A stretch of DNA of 35,869 bases from Gammaproteobacteria bacterium (GTDB lineage: Bacteria > Pseudomonadota > Gammaproteobacteria > Steroidobacterales > Woeseiaceae): contig JAACFB010000040.1 in assembly GCA_009937615.1 (NCBI GenBank), forward strand, positions 1-35,869. The letters are read 5' to 3'. Shown in pieces: positions 17,660 to 26,993 of the stretch. Position numbers and translations under genes: made by a program. How positions within the stretch are numbered: the stretch's first letter is position 1; each line of letters starts with the position of its first letter. Below the pieces are notes generated by a model. The model did no database searches, had not been told where the DNA came from, and saw only the letters and a list, made by a program, of their open reading frames with translations.

Positions 17660-18241
17660 TCACGGCCGCGCCATGCCGGAGAAACCCATGAAAGCCAGCG
17701 ACATGATTCCGGCAGTCATCAGCGCGATCGCGGTGCCGCGAAATGGCGCCGGAATATCGGCTGCTTCCAGCCGCTCGCGTATCGTGGCAAACATGATCAG
17801 TACCAGCGCGAAGCCCGCCGATGCTCCGAATCCAAAAAATACCGACTGCACGAATCCTTTGGACTGCTGAACATTCAGCAATGCGACCCCCAGTACGGCG
17901 CAGTTTGTGGCGATCAGAGGGATGAAGATTCCGAGTACCTGGTGCAGCAGCGGGCTAAGCCGGCGCACCATGATTTCAGTGAACTGAACGCTGGCGGCGA
18001 TGACCAGAATGAATGCGATGGTTCGGAGGTACTCGATATCGAGCGGCACGAGCACGTACTGATAGAGGAGGTAAGCGGTGGCTGATGAAAGGGTCAAAAC
18101 GAAGGCTGTTGCCAGCGACATGCCCGCTGCAGCCTCCAGGTTTCGCGAGACTCCCATGAATGGACAGAGGCCAAGGAACCGCACCAGCACGAAATTATTG
18201 ACGAGAATGGTGCCGATCAGGATGACAAGCAGTTCGGACAT
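17660..18241 (-). CDS. rsxA: Rsx/Rnf complex subunit A
   Basis: This 193-residue membrane subunit has six predicted helices. The family blocks are [20 protein letters not shown] (residues 15-34) and [19 protein letters not shown], with the cysteines that build the A/E iron-sulphur site. It is the same length as E. coli RsxA (193). It is the first of six rsx genes and starts only 3 bases after the metG stop, so the rsx genes are probably transcribed with metG, although an internal promoter in metG cannot be excluded. Confidence 0.97.
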   Translation of the reverse strand: MSELLVILIGTILVNNFVLVRFLGLCPFMGVSRNLEAAAGMSLATAFVLTLSSATAYLLYQYVLVPLDIEYLRTIAFILVIAASVQFTEIMVRRLSPLLHQVLGIFIPLIATNCAVLGVALLNVQQSKGFVQSVFFGFGASAGFALVLIMFATIRERLEAADIPAPFRGTAIALMTAGIMSLAFMGFSGMARP

Positions 18242-18244
18242 CGA

Positions 18245-20263
18245 CTATTTAACGCGCATTCCCGCCTCGGCGCCGTCATCCGGTGAGAGCAGGAATATAT
18301 CTTCCCCACCCGGTCCCGCTGCCAGCACCATGCCTTCGGACACCCCGAAGCGCATTTTCCGCGGCGCGAGATTCGCGACGACAATTACGTGACGGCCAAC
18401 GAGGCTGGCGGGCTCATAGGCGGACTTTATGCCGGCAAATACGTTGCGCTCAGCTCCGCCAAGGTCCAGGGTCAGCGCGAGCAGCTTGTCGGCGCCCTCT
18501 ACAGCTTCAGCTTTCTCGATGCGTGCGACTCGCATGTCGACCTTCGCGAAGTCATCTATGCTGATCGTCGGTGTATCGCTTTCGTCTTCAGTCACTGCTT
18601 CAGATCCTTCTTTGCTATGTTTTGATTGCTCAACGATGTTCTCCACCTGCGCTGTTTCGACCCGGGTCAGCAGTGGTCTGAATTTCTCGATGTGCGCTCC
18701 CAACAGCGGGTCTTTGACATTGCTCCATGCCCATTCCGCTTCACCGAAAAAAGCGCGCGCATCCGCGGCCACCGAGGGAATGACCGGGGCCAGGTAAATC
18801 ATCAGGCTGCGGAACAGGTTCAGTCCCTGTGTGCAGACAGCCTGCACTTCGTCGACTTTGTCCTGGGTTTTGATCATCACCCAGGGTTTATTGTCGTCAA
18901 TGTAGCGGTTTGCCTGATCCGCCAGCGCCATGATGAGGCGCATCGCCTTCGAGTACTCGCGCGCCTCGTAGTGGTTCGCTATTGCGTCGGCCGCGGCGGC
19001 AAATTCGGCAAACAGACCAGGTTCGGGTAATGAGTCACCCAGTACGTTGTCGAATCGCTTGTTGATGAATCCGGCACAGCGACTTGCAATATTGATCAGT
19101 TTTCCAACCAGGTCGGAGTTCACCCGCGCGACAAAGTCATCGAGGTTCAGGTCGATATCCTCGATCGTCGGACCGAGCTTTGCGGCATAGTAGTAGCGCA
19201 GGTAGGCGGGATGCAGGTTATCGAGGTAAGTCCTGGCGTTGATAAACGTTCCCCGCGACTTCGACATTTTTTGACCGTTCACAGTCAGGAAGCCGTGCGC
19301 GAAGACGCTCGTCGGCGTGCGAAACCCTGCGCCCTGCAGCACGGCTGGCCAGAACAGCGTATGGAAGTACATTATGTCTTTGCCGATGAAGTGGAAGACT
19401 TCCGTGTCATGGCCGGGGCGCCAATATTCGTCGAAATCCAGGTCCCCTCGACGGTCGCAAAGATTTTTGAAGCTCGAGACATACCCGATCGGCGCATCGA
19501 GCCAGACATAGAAATACTTGTCCTCGGTACCCGGAATCCTGAAGCCGAAGTAGGGTGCATCGCGCGAGATATCCCAGTCCTGTAACCCGGCTTCGAACCA
19601 CTCTTCGAGCTTGGCGAGGATGTTTTTATCCAGCGTCGCTTCGCGCATCCAGGTTCGCAGGCGGTCCTCGTACTCGCTGAGCCTGAAGAAATAATGTTCG
19701 GATTCGCGCTTGACCGGCGCAGAGCCCGACAGAACGGATACGGGATCGATCAGGTCGGTTGGCGCATAGGTCGCACCGCAATTCTCGCATGCGTCGCCGT
19801 ACTGGTCCTCGGTCTTGCAGCGTGGGCAGGTGCCGCGGACGAATCGGTCCGGCAGGAACATGCCTTCTTTTTCATCAAAGGCTTGCTCGATCGTCTTCGT
19901 GTAAATGTCACCCGTGCTTCGCAGCGCCTCGAACATTTCGATCGTCAGCGCCTCGTTTTCGGGTGAATGGGTCGTGTGGAAATTGTCGAATTCGATATCG
20001 AACTCGTCAAAAACATCGACGAACTCGCGGGTAACTCTTGCTGTCAGTTCCTCCGGTGAGACGCCTTGCTCGCGGGCCTTGAGCATAATCGGAGTCCCGT
20101 GGGCATCGCTCGCGCATACGTAGATACAGTCCTGGCCGCGCAGCTTCTGGAAACGCACCCAGATATCGGACTGCAGGTATTCGACGAGATGGCCCATGTG
20201 CGGAGAGCCATTCACATACGGAAGACCGCTGGTAACAAGGAGTTTTCGGGGCTTATCGAGCAT
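18245..20263 (-). CDS. metG: Methionyl-tRNA synthetase
   Basis: This 672-residue class I synthetase charges tRNA-Met. The HIGH-type motif is HMGH (residues 22-25), the zinc knuckle shows CPRC and CENC (about 145-161), and KMSKS is present after FLTVNGQ. The anticodon-binding domain follows. A C-terminal EMAP/Trbp111-like tRNA-binding domain covers the last ~105 residues ([15 protein letters not shown]). The length is as in E. coli MetG (677). It starts with ATG and lies 52 bases downstream of the second PilT-like gene. Confidence 0.97.
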   Translation of the reverse strand: MLDKPRKLLVTSGLPYVNGSPHMGHLVEYLQSDIWVRFQKLRGQDCIYVCASDAHGTPIMLKAREQGVSPEELTARVTREFVDVFDEFDIEFDNFHTTHSPENEALTIEMFEALRSTGDIYTKTIEQAFDEKEGMFLPDRFVRGTCPRCKTEDQYGDACENCGATYAPTDLIDPVSVLSGSAPVKRESEHYFFRLSEYEDRLRTWMREATLDKNILAKLEEWFEAGLQDWDISRDAPYFGFRIPGTEDKYFYVWLDAPIGYVSSFKNLCDRRGDLDFDEYWRPGHDTEVFHFIGKDIMYFHTLFWPAVLQGAGFRTPTSVFAHGFLTVNGQKMSKSRGTFINARTYLDNLHPAYLRYYYAAKLGPTIEDIDLNLDDFVARVNSDLVGKLINIASRCAGFINKRFDNVLGDSLPEPGLFAEFAAAADAIANHYEAREYSKAMRLIMALADQANRYIDDNKPWVMIKTQDKVDEVQAVCTQGLNLFRSLMIYLAPVIPSVAADARAFFGEAEWAWSNVKDPLLGAHIEKFRPLLTRVETAQVENIVEQSKHSKEGSEAVTEDESDTPTISIDDFAKVDMRVARIEKAEAVEGADKLLALTLDLGGAERNVFAGIKSAYEPASLVGRHVIVVANLAPRKMRFGVSEGMVLAAGPGGEDIFLLSPDDGAEAGMRVK

Positions 20264-20295
20264 GCGGGCAAATACCGGCCTGGCTAAAGGCCGCG

Positions 20296-20304
20296 ATTAT
20301 GCCA
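20296..20304 (-). promoter_or_regulatory. Candidate extended -10 promoter for metG
   Basis: Read on the minus strand this is TGGCATAAT, an extended -10 (TGn plus a five-of-six match to TATAAT), about 33 bases before the metG ATG. No good -35 is present 17 bases upstream. A short stem (CGGCCT/AGGCCG on the plus strand) sits between it and the start codon. Confidence 0.35.
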
Positions 20305-20315
20305 CGTGTGGCGCG

Positions 20316-21377
20316 TTAGCTCTCGTCCTTCACACGTTCAAACTTGGACTTATTGTCCGCCTGCTGGTACGCGTCTCTACCCAAGACGACGTTTTTCTCG
20401 ACCAGGCTCATCAGCGCTGAGTCCATCGTCTGCATGCCCACGTTGCCGCCGGACTGCATGGCGGTCTCGAGCTGATCAAGTTTGCCCTGGCGAATAAGGT
20501 TGGCGACTGCCGACGTATTGATCAACACTTCGAGCGCCGCGACCCGGCCCGATTCGTGTTTCTTGGGAAGCAGCTGCTGCGATACGACACCGCGCAGAGA
20601 GGTCGAGATCATCGTTCGGATATGTGCCTGTTTGTCGGCCGGGAATGAATTTATGATTCTATCGACCGTTGGTGCCGCGCCATTGGTGTGCAGCGTTCCC
20701 ATAACGAGAATGCCCATTTCCGCTGCCGTGACCGCGATGCTGATCGTTTCAAGATCACGCATTTCACCGACGAGTATGACGTCCGGATCTTCGCGCAGCG
20801 CCGAGTTCAGTGCGTGCGCAAACGAATCGCTGTGCACCCCTATTTCGCGCTGGCTTATCAGGCTCTTTTTCGTCTGGTGCACGAACTCTATCGGGTCTTC
20901 GATCGTGAGGATATGCCCCTTTACGTTGCTGTTGATCGCGTCGATCATTGCTGCCAGCGTGGTTGACTTGCCGGAGCCGGTTTTTCCGGTAACCAGGATC
21001 ATCCCCGAGGTTTGTTTGCACAGGTCGTGAATGACAGGTGGCATGTTGAGCTCTTGCAATGTCAGGGCCTTGGCGGGGATCGCACGAAATATGGCGCCGA
21101 CTCCGTTCAGATGACGGAACACGTTGACACGAAATCTCGAAATGTCCGGAATGTTGTAGGCAAAGTCGGCGGCCTCATTGGCCTCGAAGGTACGTTGCGT
21201 TGTGCCGTCCATGATTTCGAACAGGGCCTCCTGGACAGTATCCTGGGCCAGCTGATCGTTCATTAAAATCTGCAGTGCGCCGTTAACGCGCGCCCGCACG
21301 GGATCGCCGGACACAAAATGCAGGTCAGACGCGCGCCGTTTGAGCGCTTCCTGCAGGTATTGATCGATCTTAGCCAT
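20316..21377 (-). CDS. PilT-family ATPase (paralogue 2)
   Basis: This 353-residue hexameric secretion-type ATPase is of the PilT/PilU group, which powers retraction of type IV pili at the inner-membrane face. An N-terminal PAS-like domain (ASDLHFVSGDPVRARVNG) precedes Walker A GKTGSGKST, the Asp box (TIEDPIEF), Walker B (DVILVGEMRD) and the His box (GTLHTN). The AIRNLIRE-like segment reads AVANLIRQGK. It overlaps the preceding paralogue by 8 bases (ATGGCTAA). No pilus structural or assembly gene is in the window, so whether it acts on a pilus here is inference. Confidence 0.9.
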   Translation of the reverse strand: MAKIDQYLQEALKRRASDLHFVSGDPVRARVNGALQILMNDQLAQDTVQEALFEIMDGTTQRTFEANEAADFAYNIPDISRFRVNVFRHLNGVGAIFRAIPAKALTLQELNMPPVIHDLCKQTSGMILVTGKTGSGKSTTLAAMIDAINSNVKGHILTIEDPIEFVHQTKKSLISQREIGVHSDSFAHALNSALREDPDVILVGEMRDLETISIAVTAAEMGILVMGTLHTNGAAPTVDRIINSFPADKQAHIRTMISTSLRGVVSQQLLPKKHESGRVAALEVLINTSAVANLIRQGKLDQLETAMQSGGNVGMQTMDSALMSLVEKNVVLGRDAYQQADNKSKFERVKDES

Positions 21378-22482
21378 TGAGCCTTCTCTCGCTATCGCTC
21401 ACGTTGAGGACCCGCACGAGATCGGTGTCGGTGACAAAGCGGCTGAATTTCTTCTTGTCGGTAGCGAAACGATAGGCGTCGTCGGGGTCAACCTGCTTGG
21501 CATTGATTGCATCGAGCAGTGCCTGGTCCATCAGCTGCATGCCGATGTCTTTTCCGGTTTGAAGCTGCGACGGAATCTGATGGGTTTGATCTGTCGTGAT
21601 CAGTTTCGAGATTGCACGGTTGTTGACCAGTATTTCCAATATGGCGCGACGGCCCCGTCTGTCGGGCGTTTTGACCAGCACCTGGGTGACGACTGCCTTC
21701 AGGCTCATCGAGAGGAATGCTTTGGTCTGTTCGCGAAGCTCGCCGGGCAACGCGTCGATAATCCGGTCGACGGTCTTGACGGCACCGGTCGTGTGCAGCG
21801 TGCCAAGTACGAGATGGCCGGTCTCTGCAGCGGTCATCGCCATCGAGATGGTTTCGGCATCGCGCAGCTCGCCGACCAGGATGACGTCGGGATCTTCGCG
21901 CATTGCCGAGCGAACGCCATCGGCGAAACTCGTGAGGTGGGTGCCAAGTTCGCGCTGAATGACCTGGCACTTTTTACTCGGGTGCACGAATTCGATGGGA
22001 TCCTCGAGACTGATGATATTCAGATTCCGCGTCTCGTTGATATGGTTGATCATCGCCGCCAGCGTCGTTGACTTGCCGGTACCCGTCGATCCCGTTACGA
22101 GGACCATGCCCTGATGGTAGTCACAGAAGTTCGCCAGTATCGGCGGTACGTGCAGCTGTTCGAGGGTTGGAACCTCGCCGGGAATATGCCGAAAAACTGC
22201 GCCATAACCGGTCTGCTTGCGAAATACGTTGACCCGGAACCGGCCGCCCTCATCGCCCACGTACGAAAAATCCAGGTCGTGGCCCTTGCTCAGTTTTTCC
22301 TGCTGGTTCTTCGTCAGGATCTCGAGGATGTATGTTTCGAGCTCGGTATCGGTCAGCTGGCGAAACTTGATCGGCATCAGGTCGCCATTCATGCGCAGCA
22401 TAGGCGGGACGCCCACCGCCAGGTGCACGTCGGAACAGCCCTGCGCGAGACCGAGCTTGAGGAATGCATCGATTCGAGCCAT
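21370..22482 (-). CDS. PilT-family ATPase (paralogue 1)
   Basis: This 370-residue PilT/PilU-type ATPase has SDVHLAVGVPPMLRMNGDL at the N-terminus, Walker A GSTGTGKST, SLEDPIEFVH, Walker B DVILVGELRD and a His box GTLHTT. In place of the AIRNLIRE motif that is important for retraction in PilT it has AISKLITTDQ, a clear departure. The C-terminus extends about 20 residues past the usual end (KKKFSRFVTDTDLVRVLNV). ATG at 22482 fits family N-termini; a GTG three codons earlier (22491) is possible but sits too close to the GGAG. It lies 100 bases downstream of the kinase gene. Confidence 0.9.
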   Translation of the reverse strand: MARIDAFLKLGLAQGCSDVHLAVGVPPMLRMNGDLMPIKFRQLTDTELETYILEILTKNQQEKLSKGHDLDFSYVGDEGGRFRVNVFRKQTGYGAVFRHIPGEVPTLEQLHVPPILANFCDYHQGMVLVTGSTGTGKSTTLAAMINHINETRNLNIISLEDPIEFVHPSKKCQVIQRELGTHLTSFADGVRSAMREDPDVILVGELRDAETISMAMTAAETGHLVLGTLHTTGAVKTVDRIIDALPGELREQTKAFLSMSLKAVVTQVLVKTPDRRGRRAILEILVNNRAISKLITTDQTHQIPSQLQTGKDIGMQLMDQALLDAINAKQVDPDDAYRFATDKKKFSRFVTDTDLVRVLNVSDSERRLNG

Positions 22483-22582
22483 CTGGATCACAACTCCGGT
22501 AAATCAGATAGTTGCAGCTATCGTAGGCCGAAATTATGTCGCATTCCAGAGCGGCATCACATTTTTGCGAATTAGCGGGTAT

Positions 22583-25003
22583 TTACAGGATGATCTGGTC
22601 CAGTGCCTCGGTCAGCTCGATCATCGACTGATATCGCTTGGTTTTGTCGACCGACATGGCCTTTGCGATGATGGCGGCATAGTCGTCGGGAATGCTCGGA
22701 TTGATTTCCTGGCACTGCTTGGCCTTGCCCTGCACATGCTGGTACATGACGGACATGTGGTCGCCGCGACTGTAGGGTGGTACTCCCGTCGTCATTTCGT
22801 ACATGATGACGCCGACGCTGTAAACGTCTGCGGTTTCGTCGACTTTCTTGCCCAGGATCTGCTCCGGAGCCATGTATTTGGGTGAACCGATAACGTAACC
22901 GGTTTTGGTCAGCTGCGTATCACCGCTCGATGCGGCGGCAGCCACGCCAAAATCTACGATTTTGAGCAGGCCCTCGTCATTGACGAGTATGTTGGCCGGC
23001 TTGAGATCGCGGTGGATCACGCCGGCCTGGTGCGCAACCGTCATGCCCACCGTCATGTCCCGGGAATATTTCAGGGCCTTCTTCATATCCATTGGCTTGT
23101 TGTTCGGCATCTCGCCGGTCAGGGTATGCGATGGGAAGTACTCCATCGATATGGCATAGCATCCCTGCAAGTGAAGGAAGTCATAAATCCGGATAACGTT
23201 GCGGTGTGTGATCTTGCGGGAATAGCGCAACTCATGAACGAAGCGTTTCAGCATTTCCTCGTCCGACGAGACATTCGGATTCAGGAACTTGAGGATCAGG
23301 CGCTCGTCGACAACTTCGTCCTCCATTAACAATACGGTGCCGAACGCACCCTTGCCGATTTTCTCGATGTACTTATAGCGCCCGTCGATGACGTCGCCCG
23401 GGTTGAGAGTCGATATGTCCAGAATCGCTGCGGCGGGCGAATCGGCAGTCGGGTCGGAGCTCGCTGCCGCGACCTCCGCACCTATCAGCTGATTGAGATC
23501 TTCGTCATCGATCAGCAGCGTCTTGGTATGTTCGCTGATCTTTTCCGCGCGCTTGTTTTCGGCAAGCACGGTTTCGGAGAACCTTGCATCGAGATCCTTG
23601 ATGGCTTTGTCCACGCTATTGATGATCGTGGGCTCGTCGGACTGCTTTATCTTCATCAGGACGTTGCGGACCGACTGAGCATGTTTTTCATTTGCGAGCT
23701 GAGAGATTACTCGAATGGCCTCTACCTGAACTTCCCGCTCGGGGCGCTGCAGCATCGGCACGATTTTCGTGATATGTGTGTGATTACCCAGCTTGCCCAA
23801 CGCGCGAATCACAACGGTGTCAGTCTTGGCGTCTTTACCCAGCAGATCGAGCAGTTTCGGAAGCGCTTTTGTGCTGCCGATCTTGGACAAAGCGTCGATC
23901 GCTCGCTCACGAACCCACCAGTCCGAATCATCCGTTGCCTTGATCAGATGATCGACAGCGCGTTCTTCTTTCGTGGCGTTCAATATTTCGATCGCCGTGC
24001 GCCTGATTTCCTCGTCTTCGTCCTTGATCAGGGCAACAACCGAATCGACGACCTTCGGGCCACCGATTTCGGCGAGCGCGTCTCCGGCCCGCGACCGGAC
24101 CCACCAGTCATTGTCTTTCAGCACGCTCAGCAGCTCTTTCACCGAGTCGACGTTGCCGACCTCGTTGAGTACTTCAACGGCGGCGCGCCGCGCATATTCG
24201 GACTCGTCCTTCAGGGCCTCGGCCAGGTATGCCACCGTATCCGGATGATTCAGCTGAATCATCATATCGATCGCTTTGTTCTGTACATCTAGATCGGGGT
24301 CCTGCAGGAGCTTGCTGACGGCGGCTATGTTGACTGAGCCACCGCGCGCCGCGAGTGCAGAAAGCGCAGTGCTGCGCACGAGCTTGTGATTGTCTTTGAG
24401 CTGATCTTCGAGTGCCCGGTTGACCGCAGGATTGTCGAATTTCCCAAGCAAGTTGATGAGATGGACCTTGATGTATGGGTCCTTGCCGCCCATGCGCGCG
24501 ATAAGGTCCGGGACCATTTCTTCCTTGATCGTATCTTCGATGATTTTGAATATTGCTGCCGATTCCTGCGTGTCCAGTTCGTAGGCGCGCTGCAGCAGGT
24601 CATGAATACTGAGGTCTTGCTGATGTACCCGCAAAACCTCGATAAGCGCTGGTTTGGAAACTTCCGGATCGTCGAAAAAGTCGAGTAGCGCATTGGCGTT
24701 ATAGCTGGTGCTGCTCGACAATGCCCAAGATGTGCCGGACACGACTCGCTCGTTGCCGTCCGCGAGGCCGTCGCGGTACATCTCCAGCGTTTTATCGCTC
24801 GCAAGGCTCGTCAGGATATCGACGAAAACCATCGTATGCGACTTGTCCGAGAGCGCGAGCGCATCGATTGCCTTCGGAATGACCTTGGGCCCGATCTTCT
24901 TCAGCCGATTGACTAGCCGCTGGGCGGACGGCGAATCCGGTGCCGGCTCCGCAACAAGCTGCGACACCAGTTGTTCGGCGCGAAATGACCCCAGCAGGCT
25001 CAT
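22583..25003 (-). CDS. HEAT-repeat and Ser/Thr protein kinase fusion
   Basis: This 806-residue cytoplasmic protein has an unusual order. The first ~460 residues are HEAT/PBS-lyase-type helical repeats (for example DNDWWVRSRAGDALAEIG and DSDWWVRERAIDALSKIG). A charged linker follows, then a C-terminal Hanks-type kinase (about 536-806). The kinase core is complete: glycine loop GKGAFG (550-555), the Lys of LILKF (572), HRDLKPANILVN (HRD at 664-666), DFG (684-686) and APE (712-714). No membrane helix or extracellular sensor is seen. It is the first gene of a transcript with two PilT-type ATPases, so pilus motors or their regulators are plausible substrates (inference). The start is uncertain: ATG 25003 is preferred to TTG 25072, but neither has a clear ribosome-binding site. 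Confidence 0.88.
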   Translation of the reverse strand: MSLLGSFRAEQLVSQLVAEPAPDSPSAQRLVNRLKKIGPKVIPKAIDALALSDKSHTMVFVDILTSLASDKTLEMYRDGLADGNERVVSGTSWALSSSTSYNANALLDFFDDPEVSKPALIEVLRVHQQDLSIHDLLQRAYELDTQESAAIFKIIEDTIKEEMVPDLIARMGGKDPYIKVHLINLLGKFDNPAVNRALEDQLKDNHKLVRSTALSALAARGGSVNIAAVSKLLQDPDLDVQNKAIDMMIQLNHPDTVAYLAEALKDESEYARRAAVEVLNEVGNVDSVKELLSVLKDNDWWVRSRAGDALAEIGGPKVVDSVVALIKDEDEEIRRTAIEILNATKEERAVDHLIKATDDSDWWVRERAIDALSKIGSTKALPKLLDLLGKDAKTDTVVIRALGKLGNHTHITKIVPMLQRPEREVQVEAIRVISQLANEKHAQSVRNVLMKIKQSDEPTIINSVDKAIKDLDARFSETVLAENKRAEKISEHTKTLLIDDEDLNQLIGAEVAAASSDPTADSPAAAILDISTLNPGDVIDGRYKYIEKIGKGAFGTVLLMEDEVVDERLILKFLNPNVSSDEEMLKRFVHELRYSRKITHRNVIRIYDFLHLQGCYAISMEYFPSHTLTGEMPNNKPMDMKKALKYSRDMTVGMTVAHQAGVIHRDLKPANILVNDEGLLKIVDFGVAAAASSGDTQLTKTGYVIGSPKYMAPEQILGKKVDETADVYSVGVIMYEMTTGVPPYSRGDHMSVMYQHVQGKAKQCQEINPSIPDDYAAIIAKAMSVDKTKRYQSMIELTEALDQIIL

Positions 25004-25224
25004 GAACGGCGCGCTCGCGCAAGCAGGGTGCGAGGGTGCGGCATCCCTGCACACTTTGCCAACCTGCTCCAAATTAATTCAGTCAATCGTTCTGCTCTTG
25101 GTACAACAAAATCAGGCATCCAGGGCGGTGCCGCGAATGCGGTAGAATCGGAAAAATCATCAATGCGGCATTATGCCACACAGCTAAAGCTCACTTTGTT
25201 ACTCAAGCCGTTGAAAATCAATGC

Positions 25225-25252
25225 TTGGCTCAGGCTCAGGCTCCGTTACAAT
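25225..25252 (+). promoter_or_regulatory. Candidate sigma-70 promoter for mrp-dcd
   Basis: TTGGCT, 16 bases, then TACAAT: four of six and five of six matches to the consensus. It lies in the 301-base divergent gap (25004-25304) between the kinase gene and mrp, and would start RNA about 45 bases before mrp. The rest of that gap holds no gene I can support apart from the leader frame at 25283. Confidence 0.5.
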
Positions 25253-25282
25253 GTGCTCGCGCAGGTCTCCAACTGGAGATTC

Positions 25283-25303
25283 ATGAGCACTTATTTTACC
25301 TAA
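25283..25303 (+). CDS. Possible six-codon leader peptide before mrp
   Basis: ATG followed by five codons (MSTYFT) and TAA, with GGAG four to five bases upstream; the stop is one base before the mrp ATG. The annotated mrp start itself has no ribosome-binding site. The frame may couple translation into mrp, or be chance. The peptide shows no attenuator-like codon run. Confidence 0.3.
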   Translation: MSTYFT

Positions 25304-25304
25304 T

Positions 25305-26414
25305 ATGGCCGGCGGAAATGTGACGGTGTCAACAGAATCAGACTTGAAGAACTTCCTTAAATCCATTGACTTACCCGATGTTGGCCAATCAATTGGCGAT
25401 GTTGGCCGCGTGCTTGGCGTCAGCAATACGGACGGCCATATCCTGGCGCGGGTCGAGCTTGGCTTCCCGGCCGGGGGCGCGCACGACTCGTATCGTTCGC
25501 TGATCAGTGATGCTATTCGCGCTGAAACGGCCTGCGAAGACGTCACGGTCGAGATATCGACCAAAGTGGTGGCGCACGGCGTACAGCGCAATCTGCAACC
25601 GCTCGAGCAGATCCGGAACCTGATCGCGGTGGCCTCGGGTAAGGGGGGAGTCGGCAAATCCACGGTGGCGGTCAATCTTGCGCTGGCGCTCGCTGCTGAC
25701 GGCGCGTCGGTTGGACTGCTTGACGCTGATATATACGGGCCGAGTCAGCCGCATATGCTCGGTCTTGCCGGCGAGCAGCCGACGAGTGCCGATGGCAAGA
25801 CAATGCAGCCGCTGCAGGCCCATGGATTGCAGGTCATGTCGATCGGCTTCCTGGTCGACGCGGACCAGCCGATGGTCTGGCGGGGGCCAATGGTGACCTC
25901 GGCGCTGAGCCAGTTACTGCAGCAGACCACCTGGCACGATCTCGACTACCTGATCGTCGATATGCCGCCGGGTACCGGGGACATTCAGCTGACCTTATCG
26001 CAGCAAGTACCGGTCAGCGGCGCCGTGATCGTAACGACGCCGCAGGACATTGCGCTTATAGACGCGCGGAAGGGCCTCGCGATGTTCCGCAAGGTCTCGG
26101 TGCCGGTATTGGGCGTTATCGAAAACATGAGCACGCACGTTTGTTCGGCATGTGGTCATGAGGAGGCGATTTTTGGTCAAGGTGGGGGAGAGCAGATGGC
26201 CGCTGACTTCGATGTCGAGCTGCTGGGCCGACTGCCACTTGATGCGAAAATTCGCGAATTGACAGACAGCGGTAACCCGACCGTCATAGGCGATCCGGAG
26301 TCGGCTGCGGCCCAGGCCTATCGACAGGCGGCCCGGCGAATGGCGGCCCGGCTGGCGATGCGCGGCAAGGACTACAGCAGCAAGTTTCCCAACATTGTGG
26401 TCGAGGCCAGCTGA
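25305..26414 (+). CDS. apbC: Mrp/ApbC iron-sulphur cluster carrier ATPase
   Basis: This 369-residue P-loop ATPase binds and delivers [4Fe-4S] clusters in the cytoplasm. A MIP18/DUF59-type domain covers about residues 10-85. The deviant Walker [10 protein letters not shown] (112-120) follows, then [22 protein letters not shown] and the cluster-binding CSAC (CxxC) near residue 284. ATG 25305 lacks a ribosome-binding site; GTG at 25326 has GGCGGA nine bases upstream and would give a protein seven residues shorter, starting STESDLKNF. In E. coli apbC is next to metG; here the kinase/PilT genes lie between them. Confidence 0.95.
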   Translation: MAGGNVTVSTESDLKNFLKSIDLPDVGQSIGDVGRVLGVSNTDGHILARVELGFPAGGAHDSYRSLISDAIRAETACEDVTVEISTKVVAHGVQRNLQPLEQIRNLIAVASGKGGVGKSTVAVNLALALAADGASVGLLDADIYGPSQPHMLGLAGEQPTSADGKTMQPLQAHGLQVMSIGFLVDADQPMVWRGPMVTSALSQLLQQTTWHDLDYLIVDMPPGTGDIQLTLSQQVPVSGAVIVTTPQDIALIDARKGLAMFRKVSVPVLGVIENMSTHVCSACGHEEAIFGQGGGEQMAADFDVELLGRLPLDAKIRELTDSGNPTVIGDPESAAAQAYRQAARRMAARLAMRGKDYSSKFPNIVVEAS

Positions 26415-26980
26415 TTAGCATCAAATCGGATCGATGGATACGTCGGATGGCGGCCGAGCACGGCATGATCGAGCCGTTCGAGCCCGGCCAGGTTCGCGAA
26501 AACGCATCCGGCCCTATCGTATCCTACGGTACCTCGAGTTACGGCTATGATGTTCGCTGTTCGAACGAATTCAAGATTTTTACGAACATAAATTCGGCTA
26601 TCGTCGATCCGAAGGCATTTGACGAAACGAGTTTCGTCGATCTCGATGCGGAGGTGTGCGTCATTCCGCCGAATTCCTTCGCACTGGCCCGAACGGTTGA
26701 GTACTTCCGTATTCCGCGCAACGTCCTGACGATCTGCCTCGGCAAGTCAACGTACGCCCGGTGTGGAATCATCGTCAATGTCACTCCGCTCGAACCCGAG
26801 TGGGAGGGCCACGTGACGCTTGAGTTTTCGAATACGACACCGCTTCCGGCCAAGATCTATGCCGATGAAGGCGTTGCGCAGATGTTGTTTTTCGAGTCGG
26901 ACGAGACCTGCGAGATGTCCTACAAGGACCGCGGTGGCAAGTATCAGGGCCAGCGGGGCGTTACCTTGCCGAAAGCATGA
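26414..26980 (+). CDS. dcd: dCTP deaminase with apparent non-AUG (ATT) start
   Basis: This enzyme converts dCTP to dUTP for thymidylate synthesis. The conserved family N-terminus [20 protein letters not shown] is encoded in full, but the first ATG (26447) lies eleven residues into it. Upstream in frame there is no ATG, GTG or TTG for at least 70 bases. ATT at 26414 gives exactly 188 residues, the usual length, overlaps the mrp TGA by one base and has GAGG seven bases before it. CTG at 26411 is a second choice. Active-site blocks GKSTYARCG and [15 protein letters not shown] are intact. The ATG start would give a 177-residue protein. Confidence 0.93.
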   Translation: MSIKSDRWIRRMAAEHGMIEPFEPGQVRENASGPIVSYGTSSYGYDVRCSNEFKIFTNINSAIVDPKAFDETSFVDLDAEVCVIPPNSFALARTVEYFRIPRNVLTICLGKSTYARCGIIVNVTPLEPEWEGHVTLEFSNTTPLPAKIYADEGVAQMLFFESDETCEMSYKDRGGKYQGQRGVTLPKA

Positions 26981-26993
26981 AACAAAGGCTGCC

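Noticed and set aside
22483..22582. Hairpin GATAG-loop-CTATC and CATAAT box between the kinase and PilT genes
   Set aside because: The stem is only five bases with no T-run, and the -10-like box has no acceptable -35; too weak to list as terminator or promoter.
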